A stretch of DNA of 53,619 bases, from assembly GCF_030063415.1 (NCBI RefSeq), contig NZ_JASITA010000047.1:1-53619 (forward strand). Direction: 5' to 3'. The stretch comes from Streptomyces sp. H27-C3 (lineage in GTDB: Bacteria; Actinomycetota; Actinomycetes; Streptomycetales; Streptomycetaceae). The notes beneath the pieces were generated by a model. It saw only the letters and a list, made by a program, of their open reading frames with translations, did no database searches and was not told the origin of the DNA. A program made the translations under genes and the position numbers. Of this stretch, positions 31,298 to 40,154 are shown one piece after another. Positions within the stretch are counted from its first letter, which is position 1. Every line of letters starts with the position of its first letter.

Positions 31298-33007
31298 ATG
31301 GACGCTCCGACCACCACGTCGGCCGACAACGGCACTTCCGGTGAGAGCGGGGGCGGCTGGTTCGCGCCGCGCAGGCAGCCGACCGCGGGTACCCCGCGGC
31401 CCGCCCCGGACCCCGACCCCGGCGACCACCGGGACGGGGAGCAGTCGGCCCGGGAGCAGAACCAGGACCGGATACCCGGCCCCAGCCGTCCTGTGACGCC
31501 GATACGTCCCGTGGGCTCCGGGGCTTCCCGTGCGCGACCCGCCTCGGTCACCACCCCGGCGCCGACCGAAATGGCGCGCACCCGGCAGGCGTCCGGCGCC
31601 GACACGGAGGCCCCGGCGGCCCACCCCCGGGAGAGCTACCCGGCCCCGGCGGCTTCGGAGTCGGCCGGTGTCCCCCTCCCTGCCGCGGTACCCGCCCAGG
31701 CGGCAGCCCGGGCTCCGGAGCCCGCCCAGGAGCACCCGGGACCCGTCCCGCCCCCGGAGCCTGCCCAGGAGCAGCCCGTCCCGAACCCGCCCACGGGCCC
31801 CACCGCGGCAGCCACCTCCCCGGACTCCACCCCAGCGGACTCAACCCCAGCGGCAGCCACCTCCCCGGCCCCCACCCCCGCGGCCCCTACCACCCCCGTG
31901 TCCCCCGACGCGGCCCGCATCCGGCGGACCATGGCGGAGATCGGGCCGGTCGCGGACAAGGTCACCTCGTACTTCTATGCTCTGCTCTTCGTCCGCCACC
32001 CGGACCTGCGTGAGCTTTTCCCCGCCGCCATGGACACCCAGCGCGACCGCCTCCTCAAGGCGTTGCTGACCGCCGCCGAACACATCGACAACAGCGCGGT
32101 GCTCACTGAATACCTCCGCAACCTCGGTCGCGGCCACCGCAAGTACGGCACGCAGTCCGCCCACTACCCGGCCGTCGGCGAGGCCCTTCTCGGTGCGCTG
32201 AGCCGCTACGCGACCACCACCTGGGACAGCGAGACCGAAGCCGCCTGGATCCGGACGTACACCGCGATCTCCCAGATCATGATCGACGCGGCAGCGGAGA
32301 ACGAGCTCAAGGCGCCGCCCTGGTGGCAGGCCGAGGTCATCTCGCACGATCTGCGCACCCCCGACATAGCCGTGATCACACTCCGCCCCGACCAGCCCTA
32401 CCCCTTCCTCGCCGGTCAGTACACGAGTCTGGAAACGCCCTGGTGGCCGCGGATTTGGCGGCACTACTCCTTCGCCGCCGCCCCCCGCTCCGACGGGCTG
32501 CTCTCCTTCCACGTCAAGGCGGTCCCGGCCGGCTGGGTCTCCAACGCCCTGGTCCAGCACGCCCGTCCCGGCGACGTCCTGCGCCTCGGCGCCCCGGCCG
32601 GCTCGATGGTGGTCGACCACTCCACCGACAACGGCATGCTCTGCCTGGGGGGCGGCACCGGCATCGCGCCGATCAAGGCGCTCGTGGAGGATGTCGCCGA
32701 GCACGGCGAGCGGCGCCCCGTCGAGGTGTTCTACGGCGCGCGTACCGGACACGACCTGTACGACATCGACACGATGCTGCGGCTCCAGCAGTCGCACTCC
32801 TGGCTCTCGGTCCGCCCGGTGGTCGACGACCGGGCGCAGTTCCCCGACGCGGTGCGCGAGTTCGGCCCGTGGACGTCCTACGACGCGTATCTCTCGGGGC
32901 CGCCCGGCATGATCCGCAGCGGCGTCGACGCGCTGCGCGGCCTGGGCATCCCCTTCGACCGCATTCGCCACGACTCGGTGGAAGAGCTGGTCGCGGCGGG
33001 CGACTGA
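31298..33007 (+). CDS. Flavohaemoglobin-like globin-reductase with long disordered N-terminus
   Basis: The 569-residue protein starts with about 200 residues rich in Pro, Ala, Glu and Thr, without predicted fold. A globin domain follows (about 205-335, proximal His289 in SAHYPAVGEALL), then an FAD domain (RHYSFAAAP at 388-396) and an NAD domain (GGGTGIAP at 451-458, YLSGPPGM near the end). This is the flavohaemoglobin layout, expected to oxidise nitric oxide to nitrate or act as a haem-dependent reductase. A standard flavohaemoglobin is about 400 residues, so the tail is extra. The start is ATG 31298 with GAGG upstream. A further upstream frame start is less likely. Confidence 0.88.
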   Translation: MDAPTTTSADNGTSGESGGGWFAPRRQPTAGTPRPAPDPDPGDHRDGEQSAREQNQDRIPGPSRPVTPIRPVGSGASRARPASVTTPAPTEMARTRQASGADTEAPAAHPRESYPAPAASESAGVPLPAAVPAQAAARAPEPAQEHPGPVPPPEPAQEQPVPNPPTGPTAAATSPDSTPADSTPAAATSPAPTPAAPTTPVSPDAARIRRTMAEIGPVADKVTSYFYALLFVRHPDLRELFPAAMDTQRDRLLKALLTAAEHIDNSAVLTEYLRNLGRGHRKYGTQSAHYPAVGEALLGALSRYATTTWDSETEAAWIRTYTAISQIMIDAAAENELKAPPWWQAEVISHDLRTPDIAVITLRPDQPYPFLAGQYTSLETPWWPRIWRHYSFAAAPRSDGLLSFHVKAVPAGWVSNALVQHARPGDVLRLGAPAGSMVVDHSTDNGMLCLGGGTGIAPIKALVEDVAEHGERRPVEVFYGARTGHDLYDIDTMLRLQQSHSWLSVRPVVDDRAQFPDAVREFGPWTSYDAYLSGPPGMIRSGVDALRGLGIPFDRIRHDSVEELVAAGD

Positions 33008-33018
33008 GTCCGGGCGGG

Positions 33019-33034
33019 GCCCCTGCTCGGGGGC
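33019..33034. terminator. Short GC hairpin between convergent genes
   Basis: GCCCC, a small loop, then GGGGGC lies in the 37-bp gap between the globin-reductase and Nudix stops. The stem is short, so termination is only suggested. Confidence 0.4.
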
Positions 33035-33044
33035 TTGGTCCTGG

Positions 33045-33524
33045 CTATCCCAGGTCGGGGGCGTGCATCGCCCGTACGCCCTCGATATTGCCGTCCAGGA
33101 AGTGCCGCAACGACAGCGGCACGAGGTGCACCGCGGCGATCCCGACCCGGCTGAAGGGCACTCGTACGGTCTCGTACTCCCCGCACGGGTCGTCGATCTC
33201 CGGCCCGTGCCGACGTGAGGGGTCCATCGACTCCAGTCGGCAGACGAAGAAGTGCTGCACCTTCACGCCGGTCACACCGCCGTGCGCGATGTGCTCGATG
33301 GTGTCGACGAAGCAGGGGACCACGTCGGTGATCTTTGCGCCCAGTTCCTCGTCGAGCTCCCGGTGCAGGGCGTCGACGACAGTGGCGTCTTCCGGCTCGA
33401 CCCCGCCGCCCGGCGTGAGCCAGTACGGGTCGACACCGGGTTTGGTGCGTTTGATGAGGATGAGGTCGTCGGCGTCGAGCAGGATGGCGCGTGCGGTGCG
33501 CTTGACCACGGGCCGTTCGGTCAT
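33045..33524 (-). CDS. Nudix hydrolase
   Basis: A 159-residue Nudix protein. The box reads GGGVEPEDATVVDALHRELDEELG. The metal-binding REL-x-EE-x-G half is intact, but the spacing from the first Glu to Arg-Glu is nine residues, against seven in the consensus. The N-terminus is TERPVVKRTARAILLDADD. The substrate is unknown. The start is ATG 33522-33524. It converges on the globin-reductase gene and lies downstream of the LysR gene on the same strand. Confidence 0.88.
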   Translation of the reverse strand: MTERPVVKRTARAILLDADDLILIKRTKPGVDPYWLTPGGGVEPEDATVVDALHRELDEELGAKITDVVPCFVDTIEHIAHGGVTGVKVQHFFVCRLESMDPSRRHGPEIDDPCGEYETVRVPFSRVGIAAVHLVPLSLRHFLDGNIEGVRAMHAPDLG

Positions 33525-33604
33525 GGCAGTTAATTGGCCCGTGCGGCCCGTTCTGAAACTCCCGTCCCCTTCCCGGCTGCGCCCTGCCGGGTGGCGCCGG
33601 TGTC

Positions 33605-34501
33605 TCAGCACCAGTCGGTGGCGGCCCGCAGCAGCCATTCGTGCGCCCGCGCGATGTGGGTCAGGGTGAGTGTGCCGGTGCGCGCGGCCATGAAATAGGT
33701 GCGCAGCGGCGGCATCGGTGGGTCGAAGAGAGCCACCACCTCGCCGCGTTCCAGCGCCTCCTCGCACAGATAGCGCGGCAGCACGGACAGTCCCGCGCCC
33801 GCGGCCGTGGCGTGCAGCACCGCCCGCAGGTCGGGCGCTACGACGGTGGCGGCGGCAGCGGGCCGGGCGTCGAAGACGGTGCTCCAGTAGGGCGTGACGA
33901 ACGGCATCGACTCGTGCACCTCCACCACCGGTATCTGATCCAGCACGTCGGGCCCCTTGTGGCGCAGCAGCCCCGGCGCGATCCGGCCGGCCCAGCGCGG
34001 AGCGGCGACCAGGACATGCTCCTCGTCGCACAGCGGGGTCGCGGTGAGCAGCCTGCCGCGTGGCCAGTCCGTGGAGATGGCCAGTTCGTGGTGGCCCGCG
34101 GCGAGCCCCTCCAGGGTCTCCTGTGCGTTCCCGAAGGCGATGCGCAGCACCAGGCCCCGCGCGATCAGCGGCGAGAGCGAGGGCAGCACGCGCAGGGAGG
34201 TGAACTCCGGTGGCCCGGCGAGGTGCAGGGTCCGTACCCCCGACTCCTCGTGCAGTCCGGCCTCGGTGATCTCGACGAGCGCGTCCAGATGCGGCGCCGC
34301 GCGGTGCGCCAGCTCGTCGCCGATGGTCGTGGGGGTCACGCCGCGGGCCTGGCGCAGGAACAGGGGGCGGCCCAACTGCCGCTCCAAGGTGCGTATCTGG
34401 CTCGTCACGGCGGGCTGGGACAGCCCGAGGAGCGCGGCGGCACGGGTGAATGAACCGGCCCGGTGCACCGTGACGAATGTGCGCAGCAGGGCCAGATCCA
34501 T
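33605..34501 (-). CDS. LysR family transcriptional regulator
   Basis: A 298-residue regulator. The N-terminal winged helix is classical: MDLALLRTFVTVHRAGSFTR, then AALLGLSQPAVTSQIRTLER. A substrate-binding effector domain fills residues 90-298. The start is ATG 34499-34501. The nearest upstream gene on the same strand (cystathionine gamma-lyase family) is separated by a strong hairpin, and no divergent partner is adjacent, so the target is not obvious. The Nudix gene, 80 bp downstream, may be cotranscribed. Confidence 0.92.
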   Translation of the reverse strand: MDLALLRTFVTVHRAGSFTRAAALLGLSQPAVTSQIRTLERQLGRPLFLRQARGVTPTTIGDELAHRAAPHLDALVEITEAGLHEESGVRTLHLAGPPEFTSLRVLPSLSPLIARGLVLRIAFGNAQETLEGLAAGHHELAISTDWPRGRLLTATPLCDEEHVLVAAPRWAGRIAPGLLRHKGPDVLDQIPVVEVHESMPFVTPYWSTVFDARPAAAATVVAPDLRAVLHATAAGAGLSVLPRYLCEEALERGEVVALFDPPMPPLRTYFMAARTGTLTLTHIARAHEWLLRAATDWC

Positions 34502-34639
34502 GGTGTGCCCTTCCGTCCGACAGGCTCCCCGCCCGGGCACAACTATAAATATGTCGATAGGTCTCTGTCGCTACCGTGATTGGACACTGACGCAGAGTCA
34601 ACTAGCCTTGTGCGCGCGGTTCTTCGCGCATAGAACCGG

Positions 34640-34678
34640 GACGGTCCGAGCCAAGAGGGGGGAGGCTCGGACCGTCCG
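34640..34678 (-). terminator. Terminator after the cystathionine gamma-lyase-family gene
   Basis: GGACGGTCCGAGCC and its exact complement form a 14-bp stem with an 11-nt purine-rich loop, about 60 bp downstream of the stop at 34737. Confidence 0.8.
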
Positions 34679-34736
34679 TTGTACGTAGCGGGCGCAGTGC
34701 GCAGCGGGTGGGGCACGCAGAGGGCGCGGTACGCGA

Positions 34737-35885
34737 TCAGTGCGCCCCGGAGCCGGGGCCCGGGGGCGCCGCCTCGTCGAGCGAGCGCAGTACGTCGGCC
34801 ACCAGGTCCTCGGGGTCCTCGGCGCCGACGGAGAAGCGGATGAAGCCCTCGGGCACCGCGTCGCCGCCCCACCGTCCGCGCCGCTCCGCGGTGGAGCGCA
34901 CGCTCCCGAAGCTCGTGGCGTCGTCGGCCAGCCGCAGCGCGTCCAGGAAGCGCTCCGCGTACCCCCGGTCGGGCAGCGTGAAGGAGACCACGCAGCCGAA
35001 GCGCCGCATCTGGCGCGAGGCGATGGCGTGCGAAGGGTCCCCCGGCAGCCCGGGATGGCGCAGGTCGCTCACCGCGCGGTGCCCGCGCAGCGCCTCGGCC
35101 AGCGTCAGCGCGGTCGCGCCCTGCCGGTCGGCGCGCAGCTGGAGGGTGGCCAGCGAACGGTGCGCCAGCCAGGCCTCCATCGGCCCGGGGATCGCCCCGA
35201 CGACCTTGCGCCAGCGCCGTACCCGAGCCGCCAGCTCCGGGTCACGGCAGGTCACGTAGCCGAGCAGGACGTCGCCGTGGCCGGTGAGCCCCTTGGTGCC
35301 GCTGGCCACGGAGAAGTCCGCACCGAGCTCAAGGGGCCGCTGGCCCAGGGGGGTGGCGAGGGTGTTGTCGACGGCGACCAGCGCGCCCGCAGTATGCGCC
35401 GCGTCCGCGAGCCGGCGGATGTCGCACACGTCGAGCCCGGGGTTGGACGGCGTCTCGATCCACAGCAGCCGCGCCCCTTCGAGCTCGCCGAGCTGTGCGT
35501 CGCCCGCGGTCGGGGCGGTACGCACCACCACGTCGTACGCCGCCAGCTGCTCGCGCACCAGCGCCAGCGCCTGGTAGCCGTCGTCGGGCAGGACCACCGT
35601 GTCGCCGGAGCGCGCGTGCGAGAGGAGGACGGCCGAGACCGCGGCCATGCCGGAGGCGAAGACGACGGTCTCCACGCCCTCCCCGCCCGGCGCCTCCAGC
35701 TCGCCGATGGCGCGCTCCAGATGCGTCCAGGTCGGATTGTCGTCACGGCCGTAGGTGTACGGGCCGGTCGCTTCCCCGGGCAGGTGGAAGTGCGCGGCGA
35801 ACACCGGCCCCGGGAGGGTCGGCTCGTACGCGACAGGGGCGGGCAGCCCGGCGCGTACCGCCCGGGTGCCGTCTCCTATGCCCAT
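34737..35885 (-). CDS. Cystathionine gamma-lyase/synthase family PLP enzyme
   Basis: A 382-residue Cys/Met metabolism enzyme. Family blocks are YTYGRDDNPTWTHLERAIGELE near residue 43, VETVVFASGMAAVSAVL near 71, DNTLATPLGQRPLELGAD near 172 and SGTKGLTGHGD near 192, in which the Lys binds PLP. Whether it is a lyase or synthase cannot be told by eye. The start is ATG 35883-35885. The holin-like gene ends five bases upstream on the same strand, so the two are translationally close. A hairpin terminator follows. Confidence 0.9.
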   Translation of the reverse strand: MGIGDGTRAVRAGLPAPVAYEPTLPGPVFAAHFHLPGEATGPYTYGRDDNPTWTHLERAIGELEAPGGEGVETVVFASGMAAVSAVLLSHARSGDTVVLPDDGYQALALVREQLAAYDVVVRTAPTAGDAQLGELEGARLLWIETPSNPGLDVCDIRRLADAAHTAGALVAVDNTLATPLGQRPLELGADFSVASGTKGLTGHGDVLLGYVTCRDPELAARVRRWRKVVGAIPGPMEAWLAHRSLATLQLRADRQGATALTLAEALRGHRAVSDLRHPGLPGDPSHAIASRQMRRFGCVVSFTLPDRGYAERFLDALRLADDATSFGSVRSTAERRGRWGGDAVPEGFIRFSVGAEDPEDLVADVLRSLDEAAPPGPGSGAH

Positions 35886-35890
35886 GCCCG

Positions 35891-36265
35891 TCAGTCCTTG
35901 TCGGGCATGACGACGTTGAGCGCCCAGGAGACGACGCTGATGATCAGACCGCCGAGCACGGCGGTCCAGAAGCCCTCCACATGGAAGGCGAGGTCGAACT
36001 TGTCGGCCAGCCAGGAGGTCAGCAGCAGCATCAGAGCGTTGATCACCAGCGTGATCAGGCCGAGGGTGAGGATGAACAGCGGCAGCGTCAGCAGCTTCAC
36101 GACCGGCTTGACGAGGAAGTTCACCAGGCCGAAGATCAGCGCCACGATGACCAGGGTGAGGGTCTTCTTGCCCGTGCTGTCGCCGGTCAGCGTGATATCC
36201 GCGAGCAGCCAGATGGCCACGGCCAGGGCCGCCGCGTTGGCGATCGTCTTGACTAGGAAATTCAT
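35891..36265 (-). CDS. Phage holin family IV-like four-TM protein
   Basis: A 124-residue membrane protein with four hydrophobic stretches (IANAAALAVAIWLLADITL; LTLVIVALIFGLVNFLV; LPLFILTLGLITLVINALML; FWTAVLGGLIISVVSWALNVV). The layout matches the mycobacterial four-TM holin superfamily common in actinobacterial chromosomes. It is not evidence of a prophage. Two adjacent ATGs exist; MNFLVK at 36265 is used. It is upstream of the PLP enzyme and divergent from the cupin. Confidence 0.85.
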   Translation of the reverse strand: MNFLVKTIANAAALAVAIWLLADITLTGDSTGKKTLTLVIVALIFGLVNFLVKPVVKLLTLPLFILTLGLITLVINALMLLLTSWLADKFDLAFHVEGFWTAVLGGLIISVVSWALNVVMPDKD

Positions 36266-36336
36266 CATGTGTCTGATCGTGGCAGACATGATCGGCGCTG
36301 GACACCGGCGCACGGCGGCCGAGGGACGGACGGACG

Positions 36337-36654
36337 ATGAAGGCATTCCGACTTGATGAGCTCGAGGCGGAGCGTGCGGCCAATGACGGCGCGTATCTGC
36401 AGTTCCTGCGGGAGAGGAACATGTCGGTCGGCCTGTACGCGCTGGACGCGGGCGACACCGACCCGCAGCAGCCCCATGGGCAGGACGAGGTGTACTTCGT
36501 GGTGAGCGGCCGGGCCTCCATCACGGTCGGGATGGAGACGACGCTGGTGGGGCGGGGGAGCGTCGTGTACGTCCCGGCTTCCGTGCCGCACAAATTCCAT
36601 CACATCACCGAGGATCTCCGGGTGATGGTGGTCTTCTCTCCGCCCGAGAGCTGA
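36337..36654 (+). CDS. Single-domain cupin
   Basis: A 105-residue beta-barrel protein. The metal-ligand motif reads HGQDEVYFVVSGRASITVG (cupin motif 1) and the second motif VVYVPASVPHKFHHI holds the second His. The role is unknown; small cupins may be isomerases, dioxygenases or sensors. The start is ATG 36337. It is divergent from the holin-like gene across 71 bp. Confidence 0.88.
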   Translation: MKAFRLDELEAERAANDGAYLQFLRERNMSVGLYALDAGDTDPQQPHGQDEVYFVVSGRASITVGMETTLVGRGSVVYVPASVPHKFHHITEDLRVMVVFSPPES

Positions 36655-36804
36655 CCCGGAGCCTCCGGATTCCCTAGGGGGACGGTCAGGGGTCTGCAAG
36701 GGCTCGGAGGCCCCCGCTCGCCCCCGGTGCGCGCCTAGCATCGGGACCAGGAAGTGCGGCTCGGGGCGACTGCCCCGGACAACTGAGTCGGAAGAGGCAG
36801 GACG

Positions 36805-37029
36805 ATGACTGTGCGGGAGATATTCGCGGGAATGCCGTGGTGGGTGAAGTGGGTCGCGCTGCCGGTCCTCGCCCTGGTCGTGTTCGGCGGCGCGATTCTG
36901 AGCGCGATCAGTGTGCTGATCTGGCTGCTCTTCAAGATTCTGATCTTCGTCGCCCTGGTCGGCGGTCTGATCTACGTCGTGCGGAAGTTCAAGAGGCCGT
37001 CATCGTCGTCGTCGGACAGTGGCTGGTAG
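36805..37029 (+). CDS. DUF5326 family small membrane protein
   Basis: A 74-residue protein: N-terminal MTVREIFAGMPWWVKWVALP, two close hydrophobic segments (LALVVFGGAILSAISVLIWLL and ILIFVALVGGLIYVV) and a basic-Ser tail. It is conserved in Streptomyces near ssgA; the role is unknown. The start is ATG 36805 with GAGG upstream. Confidence 0.8.
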   Translation: MTVREIFAGMPWWVKWVALPVLALVVFGGAILSAISVLIWLLFKILIFVALVGGLIYVVRKFKRPSSSSSDSGW

Positions 37030-37322
37030 CGGGACAGTGGTTGCCGGCCGCGCCGTGGCGTCGGCCGGACGGTGCTGGGCGGCCCGTCCGTGCCCCACAC
37101 GGCCGTTAGCCCACTTGAGGGACCCGGGCCCGGGAAACCGCGTGCGTGCCCGGATTCGGCCGTTACAGTGACGAACCTCTGCTGCCTCCTGGGACCCATG
37201 GCCCGGCAACCCCGCTGACCAGCGGTACGTACCTCTCCGGTCGGCACCAGGTTCGCGGCGGGCTCGCGGGGGCGGCCCCCGCAGGGCGGGCACGTTGCCC
37301 GTCAGCACGCCTGGGGGTGCCT

Positions 37323-38093
37323 GTGGCCACGGCTCAAACCGCCGCTGTACCAACCCTGATCGGCTCGGTGCAGCGAGCCCTTCGGCTCCTCGAAGCCGTG
37401 GGTGCCCATCGGGACGGGGCCCCCGCGAAACAGCTCGCCCGCGAGGCGGGCCTCCCCCTCCCCACCGCCTACCACCTGCTGCGCACGCTGGTGCACGAGG
37501 GCTATCTGCGGCGCGAGAGCGGTGTGTTCGTGCTCGGTGAGGCAGCCGGACGGCTGGCGCGGGGCAGTGTGCAGCAGCGCCGCCACGGCATGATCACGCA
37601 GTCGCTGGAGCACTGGCGGGACACGATCGGCGTCCCCGTCTACTTCGCCGTCTATCGCGACGGTGAGATCGATCTGGTCGCGGTCGCCCAGAGCCCCTCG
37701 CTCCCCGCCGTCGAGGAGTGGGCAGACTTCCGCGAGACCGGGCACGCGCACGCGCTGGGCCAGTGCCTGCTCAGCCAGCTCGACGAAGCCGCCCGCCGGG
37801 ACCACCTGGACCGCCACCCGGTCCGGCCGCTCACCCCGTACTCCGTGAACGACCGGGACGCCCTGCTGGCGCGGCTGGCCGCGACGGAGCGGATGCGGCC
37901 GGTGGTGGAGCGTCAGGAGTACGCGCTCGGTGCCCTCTGCGCGGCTATTCCGATCACAGTGGGTGACACTGCTGCCGCTTTGGCTGTTTCCGTACCGGCA
38001 AGTCAAGAAGATCAGTTGCTACCTGCGATTGAGCAACTCCGCACTGCGGTAGGGGTGTTGCTCAACTCGCTCGCATTCTCTATCAGTATCTGA
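37323..38093 (+). CDS. ssgR: IclR-type regulator SsgR, activator of ssgA
   Basis: A 256-residue IclR-family protein. The N-terminal winged helix is LIGSVQRALRLLEAVGAHRD, then AKQLAREAGLPLPTAYHLLRTL. The effector domain follows with GALCAAIPITVG near the end. In S. coelicolor ssgR lies directly upstream of ssgA and switches it on for sporulation; gene order here is the same. The start is taken as GTG 37323 (VATAQTAAVPTLIG) with GGGGGTG upstream; GTG 37317 is two codons earlier. The upstream 290 bp hold no gene. Confidence 0.9.
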   Translation: MATAQTAAVPTLIGSVQRALRLLEAVGAHRDGAPAKQLAREAGLPLPTAYHLLRTLVHEGYLRRESGVFVLGEAAGRLARGSVQQRRHGMITQSLEHWRDTIGVPVYFAVYRDGEIDLVAVAQSPSLPAVEEWADFRETGHAHALGQCLLSQLDEAARRDHLDRHPVRPLTPYSVNDRDALLARLAATERMRPVVERQEYALGALCAAIPITVGDTAAALAVSVPASQEDQLLPAIEQLRTAVGVLLNSLAFSISI

Positions 38094-38096
38094 AAA

Positions 38097-38168
38097 ATCA
38101 CTCCTTGTGATCCGCTAGCGCTTCCAGCACGATTGCGTCAATAGGGCCAGGAGGGATCATTCCTGGCC
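38097..38168. promoter_or_regulatory. ssgA promoter region with two dyads
   Basis: ATCAC-N5-GTGAT (38097-38111) lies just after the ssgR stop. GGCCAGGA-N8-TCCTGGCC (38145-38168) lies 26 bp before the ssgA start. Either may be the SsgR site; the second is placed where it could also form an RNA hairpin over the leader. Confidence 0.5.
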
Positions 38169-38193
38169 AGTTTCACAAAGTGCGGGGTGAGTG

Positions 38194-38628
38194 ATGCGCG
38201 AGTCGGTTCAGGCAGAGGTCATGATGAGCTTCCTTGTCTCCGAGGAGCTCTCCTTCCGGATCCCGGTGGAGCTCCAGTACGCGGCCAGAGATCCCTACGC
38301 GATCAGAATGACGTTCCACCTCCCCGGCGACGCCCCCGTCAGCTGGACCTTCGGCCGTGAGCTGCTTCTGGACGGCCTCAGTGAGGCGTGTGGCGAAGGC
38401 GATGTGCACATTGAGCCGAGCGACCTCGGGGACCTCCTGGACGTTCACCTCCGGCTCCGGGTCGGCGACGACTGCGCGCTGTTCCGGGCGAGCGCGGCGC
38501 CGCTCGTGGCCTTCCTCGACCGCACGGACAAGCTCGTACCGCTGGGGCAGGAGCGCACCCTCGGGGACTTCGAGGGGAACCTGGAGGCGGCGCTCGGCCG
38601 GATCCTCGCCGAGGAGACCGCGGGCTGA
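38194..38628 (+). CDS. ssgA: Sporulation and cell-division protein SsgA
   Basis: A 144-residue SALP family member that marks sites of septation and wall growth in Streptomyces aerial hyphae. The N-terminus MRESVQAEVMMSFLVSEELS and the block DPYAIRMTFHLPGDAPVSW are diagnostic. The C-terminus holds LVAFLDRTDKLVPLGQE and FEGNLEAALGRILAEE. The region around residues 68-85 is the variable part. The start is ATG 38194; the preceding codon GTG 38191 is a possible alternative. It follows ssgR by 100 bp with the dyads described. No chromosome outside Streptomyces and close relatives would be expected to carry it. Confidence 0.96.
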   Translation: MRESVQAEVMMSFLVSEELSFRIPVELQYAARDPYAIRMTFHLPGDAPVSWTFGRELLLDGLSEACGEGDVHIEPSDLGDLLDVHLRLRVGDDCALFRASAAPLVAFLDRTDKLVPLGQERTLGDFEGNLEAALGRILAEETAG

Positions 38629-38704
38629 CGCGGCGGAGTCACCGGCCGAGTGCCCGCAGGCCGAGCCCCCGTCGGCCGGACGTCGACGGTCGCGCGCCGT
38701 GGGG

Positions 38705-40078
38705 TCAGGGCTTGCGGCGTTTGCCCCGGCCGCCCCTGCTGCTCGATCCGCGCGCGGGAGACTCGGCGGGTGTCTGCGGGGAGCCTGCCGGTCCGGAAGG
38801 GGCCGCCGCTCCGGCGGCAGGGGTGCCCGACCGGTCGGCCGACACGACCAGCGCCGCGAGCGCGGTGGTCACCGGCACCGAAGCGACCAGACCGATCGAG
38901 CCGACCAGGGTCCGTACGATCTCCTCCGCCACCAGCTCGCTGTTCGCGACCGTACCGACACTGCTCTGGGCGATCGAGAACAGCAGCAACAGGGGCAGCG
39001 CCGCACCCGCGTAGGCCAGCACCAGCGTATTGACCACGGACGCGATGTGGTCGCGGCCGATGCGGATGCCCGCCCGGTAGAGGGCGCGGGGGCCCATCTT
39101 CGGGTCCGCCTGGTGGAGCTCCCAGACGGCCGACGTCTGAGTGACCGTCACATCGTCGAGCACGCCGAGCGAGCCGATGATGACGCCGGCGAGCAGCAGA
39201 CCGCTCATGTCGATGTCCGGGTAGAGGCCGTGGATCAGCCCGGTGTTGTCGTCCGTGTTGCCGCTCAGGAACGCCCAGCCGATGAAGAGCGAGCCGAGCA
39301 GCCCGATCAGCAGCAGTGAGATGAGCGTGCCGATCACGGCTACGGACGTACGGGCCGTCAGGCCGTGGCAGGCGTAGAGCGCGATCAGCATGATGGCGCT
39401 CGCCCCGACGACCGCGACGACCAGCGGATTCGAGCCCTGAAGGATCGCGGGCAGGATGAACAGGGTCAGGATCGCGAAGGACACCGCGAGCGCGATCAGC
39501 GCCATCAGGCCCTTCATCCGGCCGACCACGATCACCGCGAGCGCGAAGATCCCGGCCAGCAGGGCCATCGGGACCTTGCGGTTCACATCGGTCACCGAGT
39601 ACTGGAGGTCGCGGGGCGCGTCGGGCGCGTAGGCCACCACCACGCCCTGGCCGTCGTTCAACTGCCGCGGCGCGTCCGGCTGGACGATTTCCGTGAAGGT
39701 CCTGCCCTTGTCCTTGCCGGAGGTGACCTCTACGGTCGCCTTCTTGCAGCTGCCCGTCTCGGCCTGCTGCGCCTCGCGGCCCTCGGGCGTGGAGGTGTCG
39801 CCGGTCGGCGGGACCTGGGCGGCGTTCACGTCCTTGCAGTCGACGCGCTGTACGGCGGTCACCTTGCCCTGCACCGTCTGCCGGTCGAAGCCGACACCGG
39901 TGCGCTCATGGGCCGGCGCACCGCCGGGCCAGAGCATGACGAGGCCGACGACGACCGCCGCCGCGAAGGGGATCAGTACCGCCGCGATCACCTTGCGCAG
40001 GTGTTTGGAGACCGGTGCGGCGGGCCCATGGCTGTGGGTGTGGCCGTGCTGTTCTGGAGTCGGCTGTGGGTGCGTCAC
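38705..40078 (-). CDS. YibE/F-like membrane protein
   Basis: A 457-residue membrane protein. A His-rich N-terminus (EQHGHTHSHG) precedes the first helix (VIAAVLIPFAAAVVVGLVML), then an outside domain of about 130 residues with cysteines (DCKDV, SCKKA), then seven or eight helices typical of YibE/F. A Gly/Ser/Pro/Arg-rich tail ends it. The transported or sensed ligand is unknown. The His-rich tip may bind metal. The start is GTG 40076-40078 (VTHPQPTPEQ). It is divergent from thiC across the riboswitch. Confidence 0.87.
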   Translation of the reverse strand: MTHPQPTPEQHGHTHSHGPAAPVSKHLRKVIAAVLIPFAAAVVVGLVMLWPGGAPAHERTGVGFDRQTVQGKVTAVQRVDCKDVNAAQVPPTGDTSTPEGREAQQAETGSCKKATVEVTSGKDKGRTFTEIVQPDAPRQLNDGQGVVVAYAPDAPRDLQYSVTDVNRKVPMALLAGIFALAVIVVGRMKGLMALIALAVSFAILTLFILPAILQGSNPLVVAVVGASAIMLIALYACHGLTARTSVAVIGTLISLLLIGLLGSLFIGWAFLSGNTDDNTGLIHGLYPDIDMSGLLLAGVIIGSLGVLDDVTVTQTSAVWELHQADPKMGPRALYRAGIRIGRDHIASVVNTLVLAYAGAALPLLLLFSIAQSSVGTVANSELVAEEIVRTLVGSIGLVASVPVTTALAALVVSADRSGTPAAGAAAPSGPAGSPQTPAESPARGSSSRGGRGKRRKP

Positions 40079-40154
40079 CGACCGATCATCGCAAGAACGG
40101 CGGGGGCCCACTGTTCAGCGCGCCAGAGATGACGCTAGCGTGGGGGCACCTTTG

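Noticed and set aside
35891..36265. Phage holin-like gene as a sign of prophage
   Set aside because: Four-TM holin superfamily members are ordinary chromosomal genes in actinobacteria, and no other phage gene is nearby.
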